A program made the translations under genes and the position numbers. A DNA stretch of 64,000 nucleotides from Phytoseiulus persimilis (Eukaryota; Arthropoda; Arachnida; Mesostigmata; Phytoseiidae): the NCBI GenBank assembly GCA_037576195.1, contig CM075102.1, positions 51,580,745 to 51,644,744 of the forward strand. The letters run 5' to 3'. Below the pieces are notes generated by a model. It saw nothing but the letters and a program-made list of their open reading frames with translations, was not told the origin of the DNA and ran no database searches. Below, in pieces: positions 1-11,454 of the stretch; positions within the stretch are counted from its first letter, which is position 1; every line of letters begins with the position of its first letter.

Positions 1-1965
1 CTTAGCACGTATAGACACGTTTTTCTTCCGTTTCCCTCCTGAGCTCTCCCCACGGCTCGCCTTGCCCGCTGTTGCTGCTCCCCGTAGTTTTGGAAGGCTT
101 TCTCCTCTCCCATTCCAGGCTCTCTAACCGCTCAGCGAGCCCGGCTCGATACCCTCCGGATTTGAAACACTGCATGGTCTGAGGACCTCCATCTCCTTGC
201 TGCATTCGCTGTATTTAGAACGAATTTCAGCCAGTTATTGGCTCCATCGGGGGAGACGAGCGCCCATTTTGAAAATATTCACGGGTATCGTGATTGCTCA
301 AGGACGTGTCTGTAACGGACGAAATTTTCCAGAAATGTTCTCGGGATGGTTGCCAATTGACGCGAACAGAATGACCAGAATCTGTCCCTGCGAGCGAAAG
401 CAAAAAATCTATGGATTTTCCATTCCGAATTCCCGTCGGTCACGACCAGTTTCAGCTCCCCCAACAAATCTCGATTTCCTGAGAGTCTGATCGCATCGGT
501 TGGAGTGAATTCGGTATATTCCTTCCTCCCAGCGGCGTCGTTTCTAATCGCGATACCTAAACTTGGCATATGGATCAATTTCAGAAAATGGATGCTTGAG
601 GCTCCTCCGACTTACGGGAAACGTAGCTCTTGGAGGGAGCTTCTCAGCGCAAGTAGTGTTTTCGAAGCACGTAATGCTTCGTCCCATTGAGCGAAAATTC
701 TGAAAACTTGTTACATATGAAAGCTTAGAACGGAATGCAAACACACACAGCGCCAACGCGCTACCACCACAACTTTGAACGCGATCAGGTGCGGGACAGC
801 GATCATCACCCTCGATCTCCCGCCACTTGGAATGAGCCTCCTACACCGCAGCCTAACCCGAGGGACAAATGGGTCTCTGGCGTGCCACAGCAGATCCCCT
901 GGCCCGAACGGACTCGAATATTCTGGTACATGGGGAATCCGGACTTCAGAAGACCATCGTCACAAAGTCGGAATTCGGTCTCCCTTCACAGGAGCGCTGT
1001 GAGTCTAGATTTCCAGGATACGTGGCACCGAACATCTGGACACTCGTGGATATCTTAACTGCTCGAATTGACTCAGCTTCGGCCGAAAACAGCAGATTCG
1101 AGGAGAGGAAGGGATTTTTCGCTCGAGAGATCTGCCCCACACTCCATGAGCGTTGGATTCTCATTCGAGAACCGGGAAGAATGTCGAACGGAAACGTTTT
1201 TTCGAGCGTTCTTAGAACAGCTGCGTGAGAAGAGGATTTGGTACGCCCCCGACATTGCAAATTCCTCAAGAGTTCCTAAAAGAGTTGCGAATCTCGATTT
1301 TCGTGCCACTTCGGCAATGCAGTCTCGAAATTTATCGGATTCAAAAAGAGGTAAATTGACGTGTGAGCAACTAATCGACCATTTCTCCTGATTCACTCAC
1401 TTCGGGAGAAGCTAGATCGCATAGGAATAATACCACACCTTTCCCGCCTCAGTAAAAATAAGGCAGGTTTCACTGAAACTTCTTTCCGTCCACCTACCTT
1501 CCAGGCAGTCCGTAACACCCTGGAGAACGCACCTTTCCTTCATCTTCTCCCAAACAATCTATAGAGAATCTTCAAAATCAATCCATTCATGGAGTGCGAT
1601 GACCGCCTCGTAAACAACGATAGGAGAGCTTCCGTTCGACTTGAAAGCTCAGGATCGAGGCGTTAAGGCTTTCGTTTCTCATGTAATTCAGTATCGATGG
1701 TCTTTATTGATCGCCTCTCTACATTATATTATAAGTTGCTCGGTTCCGAGAGGCTGGAGATTTGAAATTCGTTGTGTGAGCTCGACTGATATTGAAATAT
1801 GAACTCGAAAGTTCTGGAACCGAGTCGTTCGGAGCACACTGAACACCGATGGAATACCATGAAATCTTGAGGCGCAGGCATTAGAGAACATGAACTCATC
1901 TATTTCCTTGATCCGAGGACAACGGCGTCAGCTGCCAGGATAACTTCCACCCCTTCAATGAGCAT
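1..1965. other. No supportable gene
   Basis: I read both strands and found only short overlapping open frames with no recognisable domain and no consistent chain of splice sites. The last part, up to 1965, would be the 3' flank of the minus-strand secreted-protein gene that ends at 1966. Confidence 0.4.
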
Positions 1966-3338
1966 TCAACCGAGCGTTTTGATAGCGCTAATCAGTGGGA
2001 CCATAAAAGTTCTCGCTTCGGGTGCTCGCAAAGTCAGCTTGGGATACGAACCACACGAATCTACCGGATACGATTCGCAAGTGGTGCTCAAAATTGGACC
2101 CGCGATATTATTCAAAAAGCCATCGACATAAGACGTATGATCGGAATCGCATGTGGCATCGGTCGCTTCCTTCACGCACGACAGAAAGTTATTGAAAGCG
2201 CTGAAATATAAAACGATGCTTCAATGTCTGAGCAAATGTGATGATTCATGGTGTCTTTGAATTCGAGAAAGCCAATACCGAATGACTCAAACGAAAATAT
2301 ATCGCTGACGGAACGCGCCATGAGACTCGTCCCCGCTAAAAATTACAATTGTTCGCCCATCGTAAGACTAGTGATTTTTTTCCGGAATTCCGCTGGCTGG
2401 CTCCGTGATTGCTCTGCGCTGAATCCGATATTTACATAGAATGAGTTTTATATCAATAGGGCATTTTGCAAAAGAGATACTCACCAGCATCCGAGCGGAA
2501 TACGGTATTTCTTCTCAATATCCCTCTCAACAGATTCCGCTTTCTGAACCAGAATCCGCATGCAAAGGCTGATCTTCTTACCAGCACGATTGATGCAGGG
2601 AACGTATTTGTCGTATCCTGGAATATCCGCCATCGAAAAGAGGAAATCCATATCACCCAGGGCGGGTGTTATCTTTCGAATCTCGATCGTCTCGTGAAGA
2701 CGTTCTCGTTCCCTCTCTTCCCCGCGTTTCTATTCACTTTGTTACTTACGTTGTCTGCCCGGGGAGGCCAAATCACATTTTCCCATATGCTCGTCCATGA
2801 TTCCCTCTCTGAAGCCTTTGAAGACGGCGAAAGAAATACCTCTGAGACACTGAGCGTCTTCAAAGTCCTTGAGGCATTTCAAGTCAGCACTCTCTGTCCT
2901 GGAATTCGACAGACCAGTCGGAGCTGATCAGAAATTCTTCTCGCTCGGGGAACCGCTTCGATCACAGATAAGCAAATCATGGAGTTGAAGATACCTGCAA
3001 ACCTGCTCCAGCTCTTCTTTGCCCGTCGGGATACTGTCATTCAGAGCGAAAAACATGAAGCTGCGGGAGCATATGTCGAGTCGATCGAAAGAGCATCGTT
3101 CAGTTTCGATGATCGCGCCAGAGGTGATGACCGGCAAGAGCGCCGCAGCTTCACGAGGATGAAAAGTATTTCTTGAGAGGACATGTCTTCTCTGAGGGAC
3201 GAGCTTCACAGACGTTCTCAGCTGGACTCAGCGTTCAGGGACAATAGTCATGAACACCCTCGTCAAGGTTAAGGGAAGGAATTTTAAGGCGTTGCTTCAC
3301 TCACCGAGGAAGAAAGTTATTCTGAGGAAGCGTGACAT
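1966..3338 (-). CDS. Secreted cysteine-rich protein, five exons
   Basis: Exons in order: 3305-3338, 2995-3148, 2750-2898, 2485-2617 and 1966-2200. Phases agree at every junction and the total is 705 nt, or 234 aa. The first exon plus the start of the second gives a signal peptide (MSRFLRITFFL, then AAALLPVITSGA). The mature part has about a dozen cysteines spaced in paired helical segments, for example ERCSF, DICSRSF, EELEQVC, LKCLKDF, DAQCLRG and MGKCD. This pattern, with IPTGKEELEQVC in the first third, resembles arthropod secreted proteins of the 27-kDa haemolymph glycoprotein / DUF19-like kind. The family assignment is tentative, but the gene structure is well supported. An in-frame ATG eight codons upstream (3362) is possible, but the start at 3338 gives the better signal peptide. 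The C-terminus ends in a mildly hydrophobic stretch. No function is claimed. Confidence 0.75.
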
Positions 3339-6300
3339 CTCGCTTTCAAGCGAGCACAGCATCTGAAGAGCACGAGATCGGAGGAGATGTTTAAGAGAAG
3401 CCGAGGAGAGGGACACAGGGACATCTGATGGTGGGCAAATACTACGAGCCCTCCACGATGCTTTAGAGAGAGGTGAAACTTCCATCATGATTGTTCACTC
3501 GGGAACCCTCGGACGAAATTCTTGCGTGCTTTTGCAGCAAGCAATTATTTATAATTTTCTCTCAGCTCGATGCGCCGTTCTTGGTGTACAGGATAGCAGT
3601 CTCAGTTCGCCAATGTATGTAATGCTGGTCGAGCAAATTGGCGGTTCGCAAACCAGCGGGAGGAAAATTTCCGAAAATTGAGTATCCTCTAGGACGGTGT
3701 TCTTCTGTGACGAGGCAAAAATCGAGCACATGCCCATGAACGAGCTGCAGAACGTTTCCATGCCCAGCGTAAAGTCCTATGGCCATCGTCAACCAATCGG
3801 CGGCGCAACTCCAAGATTCCTTTGGCTCACGGTCAGCTCCCATTGTTCATCCTGCTCGGCAACTTCAAATGGGGATGACTTTTCCTTTCCGGAAAGCATT
3901 GCTCGGTGTTTGACGGAGAGCACCTGCATCGAGCGAGCAACTAGAATCCGGGGAACAGATGCATGCGGAGCGTGATGTAAGAAATCCGATCACAGTATAT
4001 TTTACAGCCGAAATGTTGCGCCTCTTCGTTTCTCCGTACGTTGGCCTTTGGCTATTACGCAATTCTGTGGCGCCCGACATTCCTCTGAGGCCTCCGTACT
4101 TTCCGTGACCCGCTTTCGGATTCTGTAGAATGTACGCTGTGTAGGCACAGCAGGCGAACGCGTTCCGCTGGAATCTCCTACACCAGAGCGCTCGCCACTT
4201 CTGTCGGGCTTCGAGTTTCGAGTCATGAGTTCCGACGCCAGATCGAGTTCCCGCGGCACGCTCCTTTCCGTAACTCCCGAATCGAGGGTTTCCCGGGAGA
4301 GCCATGCCATGAAGTGGTAAAACCTACAAACCAACTTCGTCCGGTCCAAGCATGGATCAATTATTGGAGCTGAAGAAGTTGAAGATGCTCCGAAGTGGCT
4401 TCGCTGTTAAGGGAGCGGTGGGCGAGAGTCGCTGACCCAGAAACGGCCAAACCCTTGTGCGACCAGTCAGTGCTGAAGAGCAGAGCTAGAACGCGCAGAG
4501 CTGACACTCCAGTCCTGATCCGCGCAGCTGGAAGACCACCCCGTCACCAATGGTGAGTTGAGAAGAAAGTTCGCCTCAGACTCCAAAATGTAGCCTCACT
4601 CGCTACTCCGAAGAAAAGGAGTCGGATTCTTTTCGATCCGATTCTGTGAAAGTTCCTCGGGAAGACAATATTTCCCTCGAAACGGCTGATTACGGCTGAC
4701 CCACGATCGATCTCTCGTCCCACAGAAGTGTTCCGACTTTGTGTGTGTTTTAACGGTGCGAAACTGGGGAGGCGATTCGGAAAGGTTCTTGTGGTGCAGA
4801 TCGCCCGTTGGGAATGTGCCCTTTTGCGTACTGACCAAGAAATCGTCTCCAATGAGTGTGTTCAGTCGAGACGATGATGTTGTTCGGCGCTGCCAAGCAA
4901 AGGAGCTTCAGTGAACAACGTTCAAACAATTCCTGCTGCATCCCATCGGAAGAATGTTTCTGTGTAACGTTATATAAGTGACCTGATTCCCTCCCGGCGT
5001 GTTCACCGGTAATTGCCCTCAAGCTCGCCGCAGATATCTGGATGCCGTTCAATGTCGGCTCCGAGGACTATGGCAATCAGGAACCGCGGGAGAAAGCCTG
5101 CAGTGTAAGGATGCAGAAAAGCAGAGATGCACATAGCGCTCATCCGGTTTGAGTCTCAGGTCCCGTTCCGAGTCGGCCCGTGATAACCTCACGGAAAACG
5201 ATGAAGATGTGCTCATGCTCGAATTCGCGTACTCATCCAATTCGAAGCTCGCCCATCTCGATCTCCTGTTCTGATCCAGAAAGAAAACAATCCGAGATTT
5301 CATCTAGAGAGGGTATGAGTTTCTCGATGACTTCCGTGGTTGGGGATGAGCGGCCTGCGCCTTTTCAATATGGCTTGATCGGGTGTGAAGAGTTTGCGGG
5401 AAGCGCAATATAGAAGCTTCTGATAATCGTCTCGTGTTGCGACGAAAGCATTCGTGTCTTTAAGTTCCATTCATTGGCACCCACTCGGCTCTTCTCGGCT
5501 GAGCGAAGAAGATGCTGGTGGGAATGCTGTCCGTTGCCACCCTCCCCAATGGGGTATCTCTCGGACCTCGTTTTGTTCTTCAAGACTTTTTGCTGTGCTC
5601 CTTTCTTCTCGAGTTTTTTAGTTTTCGTCGCTTCCTGCGGGCTGCTTGGATCGCTTCGCAAAAAAACATCCCTTCACACCCAGCTGCGGGCGGCGTAGCG
5701 GGCGCTGAAGCCCCGCTCCACTGTTACAGCACAGCATCCGACCGGGGCCCGATTTACTTTTCGTCTTCTTCCAGTGCGCGAAGGCACTTCTTTTCCCTTC
5801 ATCAGCCGAGCTCCGGAAAATACTTTTTCCTCCCTGAAGGAATAACCGAACACCAGACACTAAAGCAAACAAATAATACCCGAAACGGCAGCAATGACGC
5901 CGCTCACGAAGAACACATCCAAACGAAATCTATATTTTATTCGTTTTTTTTCCTAGAGCATAAAGCTGCCATGGTCGGTTAGAATCGCTCATCGCCTTTT
6001 CCGCGTTTCCATGTCGTTCATTGTTCTGCTCAGAGACGGATTGCGTACTTGAGTCACATTTACACGGCCGGTCGATTCTTCCGAATGCGCGAGCCATGAA
6101 CTTGCGAATCGAAGAACGATGGACTAGCCCCCTACTCGTGGAAAGGTTTTTCCTTTCATGTGATACCTTCCACGTGGCGCAACGGTATTTCCTGTTTCTT
6201 TTACTTTAATTTCTTCCCGAACGAAGAGAAGACGAGGCTTCTCGGGACCCGGCTCAACTTGCGTCAAACACAAGCTAGAAACCGTACCGAAAACACCGCC

Positions 6301-7507
6301 ACGATGGCTCTGTTCCCTGGGTTTGTCATTTTCCGGATATGAGGATAAGCTCTCGAGAACCGAAGAGTTCATTCGTTGCTTCGTGTGCCCTGTCGGCGGG
6401 CAGGTCGGCCGTCTGCTTTACTTTCTGGTTGAATTCCTGGCCCGCTTGGTGCGTTCGCTTGGCGGTGAGAATCCGTTTAGCGAGCCATCTCTCGAGACGA
6501 CGTAGAAGACGTAGCCCGGTGGTGGTAGCGCAATGCCACATCGAAAACTTCTCCACGTCTTAAGCGGTCATCGTCCCCAACGCTAAACTCCAAGCAAGAC
6601 AAGGTCAATAGCACGACCCCGGCCTAAATACGCCAACGAGTAGATGACAGAGGAGCGGATGTTTTCTTGGCGCCGAATTTTAATTTCCTCCGCCAGCGGC
6701 CACTGTCGTCTGATAGGATGGCTCCGGAGACGAGACGGCAGCAGCATTCAGCAAAGGGTTCGTTTACACAGCGGGTCTGTGTATTTTGAGAATACTCGTC
6801 CGTGAATTCTCGTCGCGACCCAGTCATCGATACTTCAACGACACTGCCTGGAAATCGAGCCAAGAGTCTATCAGGAGCGTTAGGGAGCAATCGTACGATT
6901 CGCAAATGTTTCCGCTCAAGGAGGCGAACAATCGTGCGAGGACTTCCCATTCTGCCCGCTGAGTTCTCGCTCTGCTCATTCTGGAAAAGTAGTTCAGAGG
7001 CGAGCCGAATTGAGAGGAACGACGCAGATCAGTTTTTCGAATACTTCGGTATCACCATTCGAAGAACGGTTTGTTCGTCCCTCAGTCTCATTTCTCTGTC
7101 AGAATGTTCGCTGTCTTTTTATCCTGTTTCCGACAACTCCCAGTTGTTTGGGCTTTTGTATTCACAGTCTCGGCTGTAGACGCTCGATGATTCCGTCTTC
7201 GGAACAGGGGAAATAAATATCTGAGCGGAATGGTTAACGCCACTCCAAGCGGAAGCCCGCCGATTTGACGCTTGCTTTGCCGCCGCCGCAAGCGTCGTCC
7301 GATCCGTTGAGAGCGAAGCGGAACCGAACGCGTGGACGGACGGTAGTTGAATGGAATGCTACCTGGAGACTCATTTTGATTAGACTCGTTCATTTGCCAA
7401 CGCAGCCACGGATACACTCACGGAAGATTGGGGAGCACAGCTCGGAGCGTTCGTCAGGAACATAACCTGCGATGCAGTCACATACGACACGTATTGCTCC
7501 GATCGGC
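3339..7507. other. Intergenic, no supportable gene
   Basis: Open frames exist on both strands (for example minus 3865-4305 and plus 5512-5982). They lack recognisable motifs, and I could not link them by phased splice sites. An unrecognised gene with short exons cannot be excluded. Confidence 0.35.
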
Positions 7508-9089
7508 ATGGACATAGTATATCGGCACACCTTGTTTGGAATTCTCGTTACTATACTTCAATGCCGTCCGGGAGATTGATCTCGTGAGGTGATTCGGATT
7601 AACTCCTGATTAAGCTGGGTTTCGCTTCCAGATTGTCTTTGTTCACCTCGCACTTCTGTCGGCCGCGGCTGCTCAATCGGCGCTTCCTGTGAGCGGCGGT
7701 GAGGGTCCCCAGAAGAGCCCCGTCCAAGTCATACGGAGCGGGTCGTTCCCTCCCAGCCCGGTCGGAAGTGGCACCCCGGCAACGGGAAATGCCAAAGTAC
7801 CTCAGCTGAGTGTAGCCGATATTTTGGCGTTGCGACGCGCTGTTCAACAACGGCAACTTCTCTCCCGATCCGGAGTCGTTTCCCCGTGAGTATCCTGCTC
7901 TGCTCGAGCACTGACGACAAATCATGGAAAATCCCGCCGCTTCTCCCCGCAGCGACGAACCAGTTTTGTTCGTCGCTTCTCTATTGGGAGAACATGATAG
8001 AACATTCTGATCGAAAGCAACGTTTCCAGAACGCCCGGTCGGCTCCAACATCCGTATGGCTACAACTTCGCCGGGGATTCTGTCAGAGCTCAATTCGCTG
8101 ATCTCTCTGGACCTGGATCATCCTTCGGAGATTACTTGGCCTCAGGATCGGCCCCACCTCCGAAGGTTGTGAAGCCTTCGATTTCCACACGCTTCAGGAG
8201 CTTTATGAACTCCCTGTTCTTCAGGTAGGCTGATCGCGCTCGGGCTTCCTGTAATTTTCTCGGCCACTCTCAGGGGTATGAGTCGTGCATAGTATAACCG
8301 ACCCGCGTCACCATGGTTTTCGTATTCTAACCTCGCGACGAACGCTTAGGAGCTCGAGTTCAGTCGCCCCAGCGTTCTACCAGCCTGCCCAGGCGACGCT
8401 CTATAGACCAGGACCAGCTTCTTTCCTGCCACAGCCTGCTCAGCAACCCCGGATCCCTCAGGATTTCTCCTCTAAATCGTCTGCCGGCTTCCCGACTTCG
8501 TATGGTGGTGAGTCAAGCATTGAGGAATAGGTTCCGTGCCGGATTGAGGATCATTGAATCGAGGATCCCCATCGATAACTTTGACACACATCTCGTGCGA
8601 ACAAGTGTCAGCTGACCGTTCCATTCGCTGTTTTCAGCAGTCTCCAATAAACCGGTAAAACCAGACTTTTCCGCGGCTTCGCTGCCCTCGAAGCCTTCGT
8701 TCGTGCCATCCTACTCGTCATCAGTGTCTTCAAGCGTGTCATCCTCTCCCTCCTCGCCGTCCAAAACGTCGTCGATTGTCTCACCGATTTCATCCGCTTC
8801 GAATCCCCACGCAAGCGTTGCGACTGCCTCTGGCTTCTACCCATCGATATCTTCCAGTTCCAGTTCTTCGTACGACAAATACCGTTTCTCTTCGTTATAC
8901 GGTAGCAACGGCTTCACCGCGAAAGCGTCTCCCGTCAAATCGTCGAAATCGATAAAAACTCACCTTCCTTCGGGAGCATCGGACGAAAAGTTCCCGGAAG
9001 CCGCGGGCCCCACGCTGCAAAAACCCTCCCAGCAGCAGCCACAACCGCTGCCACTGCAGCCGTCCCCCCCTGAATCTTCTAAAAACTGA
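7508..9089 (+). CDS. Secreted Ser/Pro-rich low-complexity protein, possibly cuticular
   Basis: Model: a tiny first coding exon 7508-7516 (ATG GAC ATA), then 7632-7885, 8030-8224, 8350-8507 and 8638-9089. All phases agree and the total is 1068 nt (355 aa). Exon 2 opens with a hydrophobic run, IVFVHLALLSAAAAQSALP, that together with MDI forms a credible signal peptide. The middle carries HPYGYNFAGDSVRAQF followed by a Gly/Ser-rich stretch. The rest is dominated by Ser, Pro, Ala and Gln, with long serine runs and a final PQPLPLQP-type tail. There is no clear chitin-binding Rebers-Riddiford consensus and no cysteine framework. A short 5' exon, a signal peptide and a low-complexity body are common in arthropod cuticle or other extracellular structural proteins, which is why I suggest that role. 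The 9-nt first exon is the weakest part of the model; exons 2-5 are solid. Confidence 0.65.
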
Positions 9090-9973
9090 ACTTGAGCCAC
9101 GGCTCGCGTTTAGCAGCGTGCGGAACAGATCATTTTCGCCCAAAAGGCTTTTCGCGTATCCATTTGCCAATCTTGTCCGTCGTCCAGCTTGCTGAAAATA
9201 GTGTACTTACGGAGAAACTGAGGATTCTGCTTCGCCGACCGGAATTTCCCGTAGAGCTTTAGCTGCACCGTATTCTGTAGTATATCTCTATTCGAAGTGT
9301 GTCTTTCTTTCCGCCGAGGGTTGTGAGGGGGCTTCGTTCGAGGACAGCTTCGGCAGACAGGGATTCGGTCACAGGAGAAAAGACGATTCCCTATCCATCC
9401 AGGAGATATCAGCCTAGAAACACAATCGAAACCAATTGTATTATATTGATTGTATAGGATGAAATCGCGACGTAACTGAACGACTTCCTAATGAGAGCAA
9501 GCAAGCTCAGAGAACGAGCAACCGAATAATTTATATTGGGAGATGGCACGCAGTATCCACAAGCTGTGAGCTTCAAAGCGAATAAATATCCACTGGAATT
9601 CAAGATTAAGTGTTCTCCGAGTGCAGCAGGAAATGTTGTTTTGAGCCCGGAAAAGCCTGCCGCATTTTGATTCAGCCCCGGTGTATCAAGGACGTCGCAA
9701 AGTACTCGCTTGACGCCTACGAAGTTTGTAGAAATAGTTGCTATGTGACGAAAATCCATGGCCGCTCTCATAACTCGGGGACAAATTTTCTGCACTCTCT
9801 GCGGGACGTTCCTCCCGCGGGCGTCCTCCAGTCACCCGAGGAAGGGGGGCGAGTACGTATCACCGAGCGTAACTCTAGACTCTGTGAATCAGAAACAAGC
9901 ACCCTCTGCTTGAATGATTTCATATGATGGATACGAATCCCGATCACAGAAACAACGAGGTGTCTTCGTCAAA

Positions 9974-11424
9974 ATGACTCCTGTGAGACACGTCGATAAG
10001 CCGCTGTTTTTCACCACCGGCGAAATCATTCACGAAGACGATCCGTACGCTTGCTGTCTAAGCACTGAGGCCCTCGATAAAATCTGTAGCTACTGCATTT
10101 CAAGTGGCGCTTCCTATGGCTGCCGAAAGTGCAGCAGAGTCTTTTACTGTAGCAAGAAATGCAAGGTGAGCAGACGACTCCCTCTTTGATTCGATGAGGG
10201 ATCTATGAGAGCTGTCGGCGGCGTGAAGCATCGTGTATTCGCTCTACTAAACTGACCGGATTGCATTTTCAGGGGAAGGATATGATGTTCCACGATCTCG
10301 AATGTAAAATCTTGCGAAGTCTGGATCCTGAAGCCGATGTCCCGGATGAAGAAACTCGCCTGGTTGTTCGTGCAATCGATCGATACATCCGAGAGAGGGA
10401 TAACAATACCATCTCTGAAAGAGCGTTTTTCTCTTGCACACGCACGATCTACGATCTCCTGAACCACATCGAGGAGATGGGCCCTGTAGAGCTCGAATAT
10501 GCGAGAGAGAGAGCAAAATCCATCAGGGACCTGGTTTCACCCTTTGTGGCGACCCACCTCGAGGAAGTCCTCGACATCCTCCAGCGCTGCCGCATAAATT
10601 GCCACTCGCTCGTAGACCATAACAGCTTCCACTTTTCTTCGCGAGGGCGGGCCGTCTATTTGGCAGCCTCCAAGACAAATCACTCATGCGTCACAAACAA
10701 TGAGTACATTCAGATATTCAACGGGAGGAAAATTTTGCTGCGTGCCCTCCGCGACATTGAGATCGAGGATCCGCTCCAGCTGACCATCCACTACATGCCG
10801 ACGTCGCTTCCCTACAAGAAGCGAATGATGCGATGCCTGAACAACTACTACTTCATTTGTAGCTGCAAGAAATGCGTTTGGGAGGCTCGATACCCCGAAA
10901 CGTACACCGTAGACGAGGCCATCGTGGCTGAGATCGAAGCAGCTTTCGATGAGTATCACAGCTTCGAGGAATGGTACGAAATCTGTAAAAACCTGCTGGA
11001 GAAACTGAAAGATGCTCCGGTGAAGAGCTTCTACGTTTACTGGCTATTGATCCAGATGCAACCGACTTGCTTCGAGCTTGGAAAGTACAAAGAGAGCATC
11101 GAATGCGGGATTCGCGCCACCAACGGGGCTGAATCCATTCTCTCCTTGGAACCGATTTTCTACTATCTCTGCCAGGCGATGAATAAGTTGGGTTGGCACA
11201 GGTCTTCGAACCCCAACAACGCGCGATTCATCGAGACCTACAGGCTCACCAAGACTCTGTACTCAATCACGCATGGACCAAACCACAAAATCATCCAAGG
11301 TCTGCGGAAGGTGCGCGGAAATTGGTGGAGGAAGGGATCTGAAGCTTTGTACGGGCTGTTCAAGAAAGAGGAACTCGCAAACGTGGGAGAACCAGAGAAG
11401 AGACGGAGAGAAATCGAATCATGA
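9974..11424 (+). CDS. SET and MYND domain protein (SMYD family)
   Basis: Two exons, 9974-10165 and 10273-11424, joined in phase 0: 447 aa. The N-terminus shows the split start of a SET domain (FFTTGEIIHEDDPYACCLS). A complete MYND zinc finger follows: CSYC, then CRKC, then FYCSKKC, with the last His and Cys (FHDLEC) in exon 2. The SET core follows with the SMYD hallmark NHSC (AASKTNHSC) and the post-SET cysteines CSCKKC. The C-terminal third is a helical repeat-like tail, as in other SMYD proteins. Family members are lysine methyltransferases. The usual GEEL-T-I-x-Y motif is replaced by IEDPLQLTIHY, so activity is uncertain, as in many divergent arthropod SmydA proteins. An in-frame ATG at 9914 would add 20 residues; 9974 has the better context (tcaaaATGa). 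Confidence 0.88.
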
Positions 11425-11448
11425 ATCCTCTCCGATGAGGGGCAAACG

Positions 11449-11454
11449 AATAAA
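11449..11454 (+). terminator. Poly(A) signal AATAAA of the SMYD gene
   Basis: The hexamer AATAAA lies 25 nt after the stop codon of the SMYD-like gene, a usual position for polyadenylation. Confidence 0.6.
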
